DNA from: Trichomonas vaginalis G3
Taxonomy: Eukaryota; Parabasalia; Trichomonadida; Trichomonadidae
Length of the DNA stretch: 64,000 nucleotides
Direction: 5' to 3'
Assembly (NCBI RefSeq): GCF_026262505.1
Contig: NC_067203.1
Location: forward strand, 11,160,001 to 11,224,000
Numbering within the stretch: position 1 is the first letter of the stretch; every line of letters starts with the position of its first letter. Positions 30,939-41,283 of the stretch are shown here, piece by piece. A program made the position numbers and the translations under genes. A model generated the notes under the pieces. That model worked only from the letters and a program-made list of their open reading frames with translations, searched no databases and was not told where the DNA came from.

Positions 30939-31858
30939 TATGCACAATATCTATTCTGCCTGACTTCTTGTATATAGGAGTCAGGCTGAATAGATATTGT
31001 GCATGTGGCAATATAAGTATTTCCGAGATTGCCATCGTGCGCTATAGCACACTACTTCTCCTTGGTCCTAGCTCGGTTCCAAGGATATCGGTGTTCAAGG
31101 ATTTGGCAAGGTCCTCCTGAAGTCTCTCATTCGATGAGAGATTTCGGAAGAACCTTGCCTTAGAGTATTCCAACTCTTGTTCTCTTGTCCCTGAATAGTC
31201 AGAAAAGCTATTTGACTACTTAAGGCAGAGATTATCCGAGGTCCCTCATTTGATGAGAGGCCTCGGATAATCTCTGCCTTAAAGTTGTACACTTGTAGTC
31301 CATCAGAATATAAGTATACACGGATAGGACAGCTTTCTTCTGAAGTCTTAGATTTGATGAGAAGCCTCAGAAGAAAACTGTCCTATTTTATAATAGGAGG
31401 AGTTTCAGAAGCTCCAGAGCTCCCTTTCGTAAGGAATAAGAGCTTTGGAGCTCCTGGTTCGAAGATGTGCTTCGCATCTTTCATCAGCATAGGATATTTA
31501 TCAACTGGGACTCTGTTGATGAAGACTCAGGAGCTCCAAAGCTCCCTTTCGTAAGGATTAGGAGCTTTGGAGCTCCTGGTTCGTAGATGGGCTTCGTATC
31601 TTTCATCAAAAGAGGCCCAAATGGTAAATATCCTCTGCTGATGAGCTTCAGGAGCTCCGAGGCTCCCTCTCGTAACGATTAGGAGCTTTGTAGCTCCTGA
31701 AGGTAAGGTAGGATTGCTCTGATCTCTAATCAGTAGATGCCATGCCTCATTATGGACTCTACTGACAAGAGATCAAGAGCTCCAAGGACTCCCTTTTTAG
31801 CTAGTGGCATTCTCACCATTTAGTAGGATCGCTGATCCTATTAATGAAGTGATCACTT
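30939..31858. repeat. Array of about a dozen consecutive hairpins
   Basis: Stem-loops follow one another with little spacer: 30940-31004 (25-bp arms TGCACAATATCTATTC...), 31037-31050, 31060-31084, 31105-31159, about 31197-31218, 31220-31282 (arms TTAAGGCAGAGATTATCCGA), 31324-31386 (arms ATAGGACAG...), 31383-31397, 31409-31455, 31462-31480, 31500-31520, 31528-31578, 31645-31701, 31720-31775, 31824-31840, 31847-31858. The hairpins at 31105, 31220 and 31324 share an apical ATT(C/T)GATGAGA motif. Three others share GGAGCTCC...GGAGCTCC arms with a CTTTCGTAAGGATTA loop, and two of these are part of a tandem duplication of about 120 bp. G+C is clearly above the surroundings. No coding frame is convincing. 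Confidence 0.85.
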
Positions 31859-32346
31859 TATCTCCGTTTTGAATAAATTGAATTTTTTTACAAAAATTTA
31901 GTATTTTTTATAAACATCACATATATATTATAAATACGTAAATATATTCTTTAATTCAAAAAAATCAATTCGGTTTCGGGCTGGGTATCCCAGCCCCAAG
32001 TATTCAATTTTATTCAATTTTTTTAGAATTTTGGGTTGGGGTGCCCAGACCAAAACAAACTTTATATTTTGATGTGTAGATGCGTATGTGTACATCATTA
32101 TTGCGTTATATATTATATTTTTAATGAAAAAAAATCTGATTCAAAAAAAAATTATCACTAATTAGTTGATAATATAAAGAAAAAATATATAAATTGTATG
32201 TTTTGAGAGTATTTATCCACATTCACTCATATGAATTTCATTAAATAGTGTCTTTTTACTCCAAAATTTATTTTGAATTATTGAAATCAAAGAAAAAAAG
32301 CTAGAAAAATTTCTCGAAATTTTTATTTTTTAAAAAATTTTGGATT
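31859..32346. other. Very AT-rich stretch
   Basis: No gene. A small dyad GGGCTGGGTATCCCAGCCC lies at 31979-31997, and a related GGGTTGGGGTGCCCAGACC about 40 bases further on. Confidence 0.5.
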
Positions 32347-32875
32347 TTATATTAAAAACTGACACTGGGAGGACGATAGAGCTGGGATTAGAGATACCCC
32401 GCTCACTTGGGAAAAATACGGATCTATATCGCTGAACGTAATTATATTTTTCTTTAAATGATATATTCTATGAATTCTTTCCTCACGATCAGCGCTTTTC
32501 ATATTTATTTTTATATTATTTATTCTTTCTTCTTGAATCTTTTTTAATTTATTTATTCTTTCTTCACTTTGAGAAGATGATTGACTAGATTGTAATACTG
32601 ATTTAAGATCTGATATAAATTGAAATTTGAATATTTGTGAAATTGAATCTAAAGCAGAGAAAGCTTCGGATGTATTGTTGTTGAAATTGATATGTATATG
32701 CTGCATTTTCAAAATATTTTTGAATTCGTGTTGAGATTTCATTAAATTGTTGAACTGAAAGTTTTGCATAATCAAGTAATGTACAAAGCTGTTTAGTTGT
32801 GCGCAATTCGAAGAAATCATCATTGCTACACCACTGTGAAACGTTGGTCGCCAATGTTTGATAATCAATGCTCAT
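32347..32875 (-). pseudogene. Fragment of a trichomonad multigene-family protein, frameshifted
   Basis: The first part starts at the ATG at 32875 (MSIDYQTLATNVSQWCSNDD, FFELRTTKQLCTLLD, KLSVQQFNEIST). This matches the N-terminal pattern of a large trichomonad family of helical proteins. The continuation is in another frame (NFNNNTSEAFSALDSISQIF, FISDLKSVLQSSQ, then a Glu/Arg/Lys coiled coil, EERINKLKKIQEERI). The two frames overlap around 32600-32700, so a frameshift lies there. The 3' part is much shorter than the family. It is probably dead. Confidence 0.7.
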
Positions 32876-32960
32876 TCAGAAAAAATGCTGTCTTTTATTT
32901 TATTTTTTTTTAAATACATGACTAAGAATCTAATAAATCTCAGAAGCTGACACATATATG

Positions 32961-34210
32961 TAATAAACAGAAATTCATCAAAAGTGACAGCTCTCAATTT
33001 TTTGACATTTGTAAATTCTAAATTGAATGAGAAAAATGAAATAATACTAAGCATAATACAATATTCTAGATTTAATTATAATTAGGAAAAAGTGAGTTTT
33101 GAGAGTACTTTTCATAGGCATATAGAATGAAATCTTCTGAAAAATAATATCACATAAACTCATATTATTTTCTAATATATAACTATTTTATATAAAAATC
33201 AAATTCAATGATCTTAAAAGCGAAGGATAAACCCCAAAAATTACGAATATAATGAGTGGGAATATAATGCTTATCTATCATAAAAACATATGAAATATCA
33301 ACTTTTGCTTTACGCCTAATTTTTGACGACAATTAGCAAAAAATGTTAAATGTTAACACTCAGTCCATTTGAATATGAAAAATAAAATTGACTTTGATTA
33401 AATGTTTTTATTTATCATGCAATTCTTCTTGCGACCAAAGATTTGAATAAAATTTCAAAAAATAAGATAGCTTAAAAAATAATATACGGTAGTGTTTACT
33501 AATAGATGAATAGTATATAAATTCTATTAAAATGGATTTGATCCAAAAAAATATAAAACCAAAAATAATTGTTATAATTTAAATGAAGAAGTAATTTAAA
33601 ACGATTTTATTTATGATCAAATTTTATATATTTTTTTGGATCAAATCCATTTTAATAGAATTTATATACTATTCATCTATTAGTAAACACTACCGTATAT
33701 TATTTTTTAAGCTATCTTATTTTTTGAACTTTTATTCAAATCTTTGGTCGCAAGAAGAATTGCATGATAAATAAAAACATTTAATCAAAGTCAATTTTAT
33801 TTTTCATATTCAAATGGACTGAGTGTTAACATTTAACATTTTTTGCTAATTGTCGTCAAAAATTAGGCGTAAAGCAAAAGTTGATATTTCATATGTTTTT
33901 ATGATAGATAAGCATTATATTCCCACTCATTATATTCGTAATTTTTGGGGTTTATCCTTCGCTTTTAAGATCATTGAATTTGATTTTTATATAAAATAGT
34001 TATATATTAGAAAATAATATGAGTTTATGTGATATTATTTTTCAGAAGATTTTGTGTTCTTCTTCAAAATTTTATTTTTTATTAAAAAGAATCTTTACAA
34101 AATATACATTTACTTTAATTAATATTTAAAAACGTGCTCTATCAAAAGTTCCAAAAATTCAATATTTTAGCTTTTCTGAGGTGTCACTTTTGATGAATTT
34201 CTGTTTACAA
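32961..34210. repeat. Foldback element, copy 2, 1250 bp, with target duplication
   Basis: It has the same architecture and exact length as copy 1: ends TAATAAACAG and CTGTTTACAA, arms 33131 to about 33555 and about 33627 to 34051, loop about 33556-33626. The 8-bp sequence CATATATG flanks both sides (32953-32960 and 34211-34218); it is itself palindromic, and a ninth base may be shared. The loop is the reverse complement of the loop of copy 1. A few single differences between the copies are present in both arms of the same copy. No gene. Confidence 0.92.
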
Positions 34211-34561
34211 CATATATGTTTTCTGAAAACGTTTGTCTTGCGAAAATGACAATCATATCAATTGAGTTTCATTTTTTTTTGGTCGAAACATATCAATTCA
34301 TGAGTAAAACAGTATTGATTTGTTAATTTATTAGTAATATATTATTGAACATAATGAAACATTTCTTTGTCCTAAGGATGCCACTTTGGAATCAATGCTT
34401 GAATATAATTTTATAATAAATCTAGTTAAGAAGTTTCATTTTTTGAATTTTAAGAATTTTCTCACTTTTCATCCAAAGTGTCATTATTTCTCCAATTAAA
34501 AATTGAGATGAAATAGATTTCTTTGATAATTTTTCAAACGCAAACATATAAACAAAACATT
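34211..34561. other. AT-rich stretch after foldback copy 2
   Basis: About 350 bases with no gene; only the right target duplication of the foldback (CATATATG at its start). Confidence 0.5.
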
Positions 34562-37225
34562 TTATTCAGACAACAACATTTTCATATTTCTAAGGAATGT
34601 AATTGCAAGATTTCCAAATTTTTGGACTTGTTTCAATTTATCGAAGTATTGAACTAATCCTAGCTGGATAAAGATCCAAGCACATTCTCTATGGAATGAG
34701 AGTGATGTTATTACATGCACTACTTTCGAATAAAGGTATTTATTAGTTAATAATTCAACTAATTTTTCTGAATACAAAAGAAATGAGTCACTATAACCGA
34801 TTCTACACAAATTATCAATGACAATGAGTGTTGAAAATATAGATTCATTTGTTTCGCTGCATAAAGATGCTTCAACAAATGATTTAGTAAAATTATATTT
34901 TTCTAAATTTTCAAAAATTTGTTTGGTCAAGTTAATTCTAGTCAGTATTGATGCTATGGTTGCAAACAATTCATAATCCTGACTTGATGCCAACGATTCC
35001 ATAAATTTTCCAAAATATTCTGAATCACAAAGTTCTTGACGATATTTTTCATGAACAAATAGCATCAAGAACAGTTTTGTTGCTTCTTTTGGATATTTTG
35101 ATGAATCTTTCATCCATACTGATGATTTTACGATCAAATCAGAATTATCTTGCTTGGAAGTGACAATTCTCAACAGAATTAGCCATGTATAACGACTCTC
35201 GCATGTATGACACATCAAAATAGACACGAAATCATTAGAATAAGGTATTTCTTGGCTTCTTAACAGTAAATTCAAGGATTTCTCCCATAATTTAGCGTTT
35301 GACAGATGAGAAATGATCAATGTATGGTCAATTGATGAGAAATCATTTGTTAAATTGATGATTCCATCATAAGAAACCGAAATTGTTTCAACATCCGTGG
35401 AAGAAATTCCAATAATGAACGAACTGAGTACATGGGAGCTTCTCGCTGATGCATACGACTCATAATGTGTCACTAAATAGTATAAAATAGTAAGAATTTC
35501 GGCGCCATATTTGGTATTTATGAAATCTTGAAGGATATGAAGAGGAATATCAGCAATAAACCATGGGCTTTCAAGAGTACCAAACAAACTACAGTATTTG
35601 TGTAGCAAAGGAAACATTTTTTCTGGATTTATTTTCAATAATTTGATGAAAGTTTGGACATGATTCTGATTCAACAAATGTGGCATGTTGGAAACAATGC
35701 AGCCATAACAATCAATTAAACTACTTGCAATTTCTTCTGGAATATCTTCTATTTTGGTAAAAAAACCTTTTTCATTGAACAATTTGATGAATTCTGGGTT
35801 TTCTTTCATCAGATCAAGCGAATAATTAACAATTACGCTTAAAATAACGTTTGAAGTTCCTTCATGGTAATATTCTAAAATTGGAGCGGAATTTTTATCG
35901 AAATCAGAGAGGGATGTTGTTGAGTATCGCTGAAGTAGTGATTTAAAGCCAGGATGAGTAAGTTTGTCGTAATTTATTATTTCAATTTTATTTTCTTCAT
36001 CAAAAATTGAAGATTTTCTCATAATTGCAGGCATCTTGATACAGGAACAAATATTTTCAAGGTCATTCTCTTCTATTTCTTCTTCTTCCTCCAAATCAGA
36101 ATAATCTTCGTCTTCTTCATCTTCTTCATCAATTTGAGGGTCTTTAATTTCTTCCTCTTCACTTGAACTGTTCTCTTCATATGAACTGTCCGCTTCTTCA
36201 ACTTTTTTCCTGTTTAATTTGAATTTCTTTTGAATTTTATTGGAAATTTTGGGTCCATTTTCAGGATCAATAGTATTTTTCTTTGGTTCCATACTTTCCT
36301 GTATTTGAATTAGGTTTTTGGCGTAATTTGACACTTCATTATGATTTGCTTTTGGAAATGTAACATTTCCGCTGTGAAATTCATCAAATATATCTTCAAA
36401 TGATGGCCTTTCATCTGGATTTTGTGACCAACATCTTGTTATTAAGTTCTTAAGTGGTTCTGGCGTAATTTGAGAAAAATTTGGACGTAATCCTTTTTTA
36501 ATTACTAAATCTATGATTTCGGATTGTTTAATATCTGTATATGGTCGTACTTTTTCTGACAACTCATACAATAATAGCCCATATAAGTAGATATCAGATT
36601 TATAATCGTATGAATTGGATAAAGCTGCTTCTGGAGCTGTGTAAATGGGCGATTCAATCATTTTCGTTAAAATCGAGTTTTCATCTACAAATCTAGCGTT
36701 TCCAAAATCCGAAATTTTGGCCATAAAATTTTGATCGAGTAAAACATTTGAAACACGTAAATGTCTATGCATTATTGATATCGAATGCAGATATTGCATA
36801 CCCCAAGCAACACCAATTGCAATTTCCGTGAGAATTGTATCTGTTAAAAGGTTCTTTTTGTTTTCGTGAGGTGCATATAGGAAAGATTCAAGTGAATTAT
36901 TCGGCATATATTCAGTGATTATCGAATATGGTGGAACTGATGTATATCCAATGAATCTAATAACACATGGATTATTGCAAGCAGCTAAGGTCCGAACTTC
37001 TGATGTAAAACTCTTAAAATTGTCATTTAGAACGTTTTTATCATAAATCTGTTTGATTGCACATTCACGAAGTGTTGGATTATGTGTTGCTCTGAAAACT
37101 TTTGAGCATTCGCCATTACCAACCTCTCCAATGATCTTAAAATCATTAATATCCAAATTGTATTGAGGAAAATCTTCAAGTAATTCAAGGAGATTGCCGT
37201 TTGATGAAAATACGGCAGTCGTCAT
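34562..37225 (-). CDS. TKL-type pseudokinase with acidic linker and helical C-terminal half
   Basis: I choose the ATG at 37225 (MTTAVFSSNGN), giving 887 residues. The kinase domain spans about 28-285: Gly loop GEVGNGECSKVF, beta-3 Lys 58 in CAIKQIY, the catalytic loop HRHLRVSNVLL, DFG at 173-175, and the APEA and DIYLYGLLLYE segments. The catalytic Asp of HRD is His (residue 155), so phosphotransfer should be lost although ATP-binding residues remain. A long Asp/Glu stretch (SSEEEEIKDPQIDEEDEEDE) follows. The C-terminal 480 residues are alpha-helical with HEAT/ARM-like repeats and no other motif. The gene shares a 118-bp divergent promoter with the next gene. The stop is followed by A (UAAA). 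A scaffold role is likely. Confidence 0.8.
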   Translation of the reverse strand: MTTAVFSSNGNLLELLEDFPQYNLDINDFKIIGEVGNGECSKVFRATHNPTLRECAIKQIYDKNVLNDNFKSFTSEVRTLAACNNPCVIRFIGYTSVPPYSIITEYMPNNSLESFLYAPHENKKNLLTDTILTEIAIGVAWGMQYLHSISIMHRHLRVSNVLLDQNFMAKISDFGNARFVDENSILTKMIESPIYTAPEAALSNSYDYKSDIYLYGLLLYELSEKVRPYTDIKQSEIIDLVIKKGLRPNFSQITPEPLKNLITRCWSQNPDERPSFEDIFDEFHSGNVTFPKANHNEVSNYAKNLIQIQESMEPKKNTIDPENGPKISNKIQKKFKLNRKKVEEADSSYEENSSSEEEEIKDPQIDEEDEEDEDYSDLEEEEEIEENDLENICSCIKMPAIMRKSSIFDEENKIEIINYDKLTHPGFKSLLQRYSTTSLSDFDKNSAPILEYYHEGTSNVILSVIVNYSLDLMKENPEFIKLFNEKGFFTKIEDIPEEIASSLIDCYGCIVSNMPHLLNQNHVQTFIKLLKINPEKMFPLLHKYCSLFGTLESPWFIADIPLHILQDFINTKYGAEILTILYYLVTHYESYASARSSHVLSSFIIGISSTDVETISVSYDGIINLTNDFSSIDHTLIISHLSNAKLWEKSLNLLLRSQEIPYSNDFVSILMCHTCESRYTWLILLRIVTSKQDNSDLIVKSSVWMKDSSKYPKEATKLFLMLFVHEKYRQELCDSEYFGKFMESLASSQDYELFATIASILTRINLTKQIFENLEKYNFTKSFVEASLCSETNESIFSTLIVIDNLCRIGYSDSFLLYSEKLVELLTNKYLYSKVVHVITSLSFHRECAWIFIQLGLVQYFDKLKQVQKFGNLAITFLRNMKMLLSE

Positions 37226-37343
37226 AAAATTTTTAGTATTGAAATTTGTGAAATACCCTTCCAATAAAACTAATTTTAATACTCAATGGAAATGGTCAAA
37301 TAAAATAAGACTTTTACTATAGTTGTCACTTTTTACCTTAAAA
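37226..37343. promoter_or_regulatory. Divergent promoter region with initiator
   Basis: On the plus strand TCACTTTTT at 37326-37334 lies 16 bases before the ATG at 37344 and matches the Inr consensus. For the minus gene the best candidates are TCACAAA and TCAATAC within 32 bases of its ATG. Confidence 0.6.
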
Positions 37344-39415
37344 ATGACTGATTTAGATGAAAGCATTGTTGAAGAAGTCTGCAAGATGTTAAATGCATCT
37401 CAAGACTTCGATCAAGATATACAGAACGAAATATTCCGAGATATGTCATCATTTCAAAGCCAATCAGATATTGCACTTTATTTATTATCTGCTGTTGCAA
37501 ATGGCGACTTATCAGATACATCAAGATGCGTTTCAGCTATATTAATGCGCAGATTTTTTGCGTTTACGAAAAATGCTACAAAAGAAATCTTCAAAACAAA
37601 TATTTACCCAGTTTTAGCTCCATTTTTTGATTTATCACCTTCACCATTAGTCAACTGTGTTTCATCATTATTTGCAGATATGTTAAAATACTTTGGTATC
37701 GATACATTCCCAGATATACCTCAAATAATTTTTAATCTCCTCGAAAAACAAACAGAACAAAGCCAAAGTGGCTTGAGTCTCATCTACGAACTTCTCTTAC
37801 GAGATATAGACTTGGATATATCAATACTAAATCTTCTTTCCCAGCATTTAACAACAGAACATTCTTCTTTCGTTTCGAAAATTTTGTCACTTTTTGCAAA
37901 AAAATTTCCGAATGAAATTTTTGAGAATATTTTAACGACAACAGTATTTCAGATTGAGTTCAATGAACTACAAGAAGAAGAGATACTCCAAACAATCAAT
38001 ATTTGCAGAGAAATTTTAAATTCAAGAATTGATGAAGAAATCTTTGTTTTTTTACTGAATTCTTTGAACAGCAGAATAGAAAATGTAACATTTGCAGCTG
38101 CTGAAATATTTTGTGACAACGAAAATCTTCCTTTTATTGAAGAAATTGTAATTTCTTTGTTTAACAATTTAGATATGAACAAAAACATATATATTGCGAA
38201 TTCCACGACCCAATGCATGTCATCACTAAGATATTTGGCTCATTTACATCCACAGGAAACTGTTGAATTGATTTCAAAATTAATTTCAAATGAAAAAAAT
38301 GTCAAAAAAAGTCTTCGAGCCATTCCAAGTATTATTGACATTTGTGATGACCAAAATCAACTGATATCGTTTATTATTGATAAAATGAAAGAAGACCCAA
38401 TAGATGCAATGGATGTAATTTCAGAGATCTCTCAATTTTTGAATGAAATTTCATCGTTTTCCATTGAAAATGTTATTCAATTTTTAATGTCAAATGATAT
38501 TTCAACACGTGTTTCGTGTCTTCGATGTTTGGAGAATATACTCAAAAACATCAATCTTCAACCTGATCCTCTTTCCTCAATTTTTATGTCTCTTTTTGAC
38601 AAAATTACTGAATGGGAAGTAATTTTATTGTTGAGAACTTTGAGATCATTTTTCTTGACTGTTTGTGATAATGCTGACAGCCAAACATTCAAAGATTTAG
38701 TTTACAGAGTTTGCTATACTTTTTCTGTTGTTGATGTTAATGATAAGTTTGTTGTTGCTGCAATTCCTTGTTTTGTAAGTTTGCCGAAATCTTCTTCTTT
38801 CCTTTACCAATGTTGATGTCTTTAGTTGGTGAGAAATTTTATGATTTTCTATTTTGCGATGATAGCCAATTATCATCATTAGGTTTAGATTTTTACACAT
38901 CTGTTGTTGAGTCAGAAAGTGCTACGTTTCTTAATGATTTATTTTCAACTGTTTTACAGAAAATTGGACTGTTTTTAGGCTCATCTTTCAGCTTGCAAAG
39001 AATAAGTGGCTGGAGATTTGTTTATAGTTTGTTGTTACATAATATTGATATATTGAACGGAACTGAGAATTTGATATTGGATTTGATATGTGAAAAAACA
39101 TCAAATACATTTGATTCTGATGTTATTGATATTGTTTGCGATATTATTTACGGACTAATAGGGTTTGTTGAAATTGATGAATTACACTGCAAAGGAATGT
39201 TCGAAATATATAAGTTATGCCAAAATCAAAGTTATAACTCTTTATATGTTTGCTCTTCTTTCCTCAAATTTATTGCAACATATTACTCTGTCGTAGAAGT
39301 AAGTAATGAATTATTTGAGTTTATGTCTTCTTCTTTCAATTTAATTGAAGGGACAGAAAAGCAAGAAGAATGCAAAAATTTCTTAGATTCATACAGCGAA
39401 ATGAAAGCAAAATAA
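37344..39415 (+). pseudogene. HEAT/importin-beta-like solenoid gene with one frameshift
   Basis: From the ATG at 37344 (MTDLDESIVEEVCKML) the first frame runs to 38816. A second frame continues the same kind of helical sequence from about 38790 to 39415 (LPMLMSLVGEKFYDFLF ... FLDSYSEMKAK). The first part has the look of a karyopherin: ILMRRFFAF near residue 70 resembles the importin-beta N-terminal region, followed by many two-helix units. The frame changes between about 38776 and 38815. GTAAGT at 38776 resembles a 5' splice site, but no ACTAACACACAG-type 3' signal follows, so an intron is unlikely. It is therefore a recent pseudogene or a sequence error. If intact it would be a nuclear transport receptor-like protein of about 690 residues. 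Confidence 0.7.
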
Positions 39416-39499
39416 TAAAAATATTTTCTATCCATGAAGAACAAATGTTTTTTTTAACATTTCCCTTTATATTCGTTGTTGTTACGAAACAAAAAGATG

Positions 39500-39665
39500 C
39501 ATTTAAAGGGAAACAACTTAAGTGTGAAAATTGTATTTGTGTACTATGTGAAATAAGAACTCCGGCTATTACTTTATAATTTTTTTACTGCATAATAAAG
39601 AGCTGTTTGTTCATGTTTATCTTTTACACAAATTTTTGCATCATGTGAAATAAGGACATCGGCTT
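39500..39665 (-). pseudogene. Ankyrin-repeat relic
   Basis: The minus strand reads ADVLISHDAKICVKDKHEQT then ALYYAVKKL, followed after a stop by AGVLISHST. These are clear ankyrin units of the trichomonad type, without start or continuation. Confidence 0.7.
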
Positions 39666-40110
39666 TTCTTTTTGATTATTTTAGAGTCATTATTACATAA
39701 GCTGCATTGGCTATGCTTAATACCAGATAAAATGAATTTAAATGGCAAAATCTCAATTAGATTTTCATGAATATAGAGAATCCGGCAGTGTAACATCATA
39801 TTTTACTAATATGGCCAATTGTCATTATCGGTTTTATATTGATTATTGGGTATTAGCTATATTTAGAAAAATTATATTTGCTCGTTCGCATCTTCTCCTA
39901 AAATACTTATTTAGAGATTGCCAGTCGTTCTTAATCAGGTGTCTACTCAATTCCCTGTATACTCTGTATTCTCGCTTCAAAATCAATCTGGAAGCACTTA
40001 GCATTCCATCTATTTCTTCAAAATTTTGTATTTAAAATATTCATTAGAACATATTTAATTAGGAAAACTAAAATGCCATGAATCAGGATATCCTACCATA
40101 AAAAGTGACA
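39666..40110. other. Intergenic stretch before the 40111 gene
   Basis: A 97-codon plus frame at 39742-40035 has no family look and I do not accept it. AAAAAGTGACA ends directly before the ATG at 40111; it is the reverse complement of the Inr-like motif used by other genes. Confidence 0.5.
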
Positions 40111-41283
40111 ATGTACGCGAAAGTGAAAACAGGAACTAACCAGTTCAATGCACTCAAATCAGACTCCGATGATGCTCAAGTCGAGGAGGAAGAGGAAGTA
40201 CATGAAATACCAGTTGATCCAAAATCAAATTTAGGCAAATTCCAGCAAATTTCTAAAAATGCAAAAACTCTTCCAGAGCTTGCAAAGGCTTTCGATACAT
40301 TTATTCGCAGCTTTGGCAAGAGTTCTCGCACTTACAACAACAAATTCGATACATATGATGGCCTTACTGTTAAAGAATACGATGATATCTTAACAGCAAG
40401 AATCCAATGCTACAATGACCGCGTTCCACAAGAGGTTCTTGATGATGCCTATTCTAAATACTCTTCTTTCAAATCCCCAGACCTCAGATCTCTTCTTGTT
40501 GATACAATTAAGGGATTAAAATCCAAGAATCAAAATGGACAAGGCGCACTTCTCTTAATTGCTGACGTTCTTTCACGAGAACCAGATCTTTTTACAAAAG
40601 ATCTTTTAACATTTGAAGGAAAAGAACTTATCGACGCCGCTCCAGCTCTTGGATTCATTTACGCGTATGTCATCCAAAATTCAGCCAAACCACCTACAGG
40701 AAAATTCGTTCTTAGGATGTTTTGCCCAGTTTTCCTTAACCCAGAAGCATCATTAGGCGGATTAGCCGTTTGCGGTGCCCATTGTGCCATGAGAGCACTC
40801 AGACATTACCACGATCCAAGAGTAACTGCATTCCACTTCGCAGTGATCGATCGTCTCGTTCGAGATAAGTCAACAAATCGCGCAACACACATTTCACAAG
40901 TTTTCGATAAGTTTTCGAAAGCAATGAGAATTACACGCATGGATAAGTACGTATCTGCCATTATTACAGTCTTTGACGATATGCCACAATATAGGAACGA
41001 ATTACTTGTCGCAAACGCCAAAGACAGCAAGCTATTCGTCGACGGATGGGTAGAATACAACAAAGAACACGAGGACGGTGTCAAAGCTTTCAAGGAAGTT
41101 ACTGATCAATTGATATATGAAACACTTTACAAATTCCCACGCGAAACCATCGTTGGAGATTCAGACAACATCAGATTGATGAACAAGGAGATACAACTGA
41201 ATAAGAGGAGTGTTCGTGAAATTATTCTCGGATTAGTCGCTGGCGCTGTATTTGTTTCTCATTATTATCTCGAACTCTTCTAA
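40111..41283 (+). CDS. Uncharacterised helical protein with C-terminal hydrophobic segment
   Basis: The start is the ATG at 40111 (MYAKVKTGTNQFNALKSD), giving 390 residues. An acidic N-terminal patch (QVEEEEEVHEIP) is followed by a compact helical domain (about 45-350) with well-spaced hydrophobics (GALLLIADVLSREPDLF, APALGFIYAYVIQN, LGGLAVCGAHCAMRALRHYH). A final segment, REIILGLVAGAVFVSHYYLE, looks like a tail anchor. The overall plan faintly recalls TMEM214-type ER proteins, but this is only an impression. Codons are well biased and the frame is intact, so it is a real gene. The stop is followed by A, and TAAATAAA spans the end, which fits the trichomonad poly(A) signal. Confidence 0.75.
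   Translation: MYAKVKTGTNQFNALKSDSDDAQVEEEEEVHEIPVDPKSNLGKFQQISKNAKTLPELAKAFDTFIRSFGKSSRTYNNKFDTYDGLTVKEYDDILTARIQCYNDRVPQEVLDDAYSKYSSFKSPDLRSLLVDTIKGLKSKNQNGQGALLLIADVLSREPDLFTKDLLTFEGKELIDAAPALGFIYAYVIQNSAKPPTGKFVLRMFCPVFLNPEASLGGLAVCGAHCAMRALRHYHDPRVTAFHFAVIDRLVRDKSTNRATHISQVFDKFSKAMRITRMDKYVSAIITVFDDMPQYRNELLVANAKDSKLFVDGWVEYNKEHEDGVKAFKEVTDQLIYETLYKFPRETIVGDSDNIRLMNKEIQLNKRSVREIILGLVAGAVFVSHYYLELF

Noticed and set aside
30939-31858. CRISPR array
   Set aside because: Hairpins are of unequal size and sequence with no constant repeat and spacer pattern, and the DNA is eukaryotic.
38776-38815. Intron in the importin-like gene
   Set aside because: GTAAGT is present but the parabasalid 3' splice/branch sequence (ACTAACACACAG type) is not, and the interval is too short.
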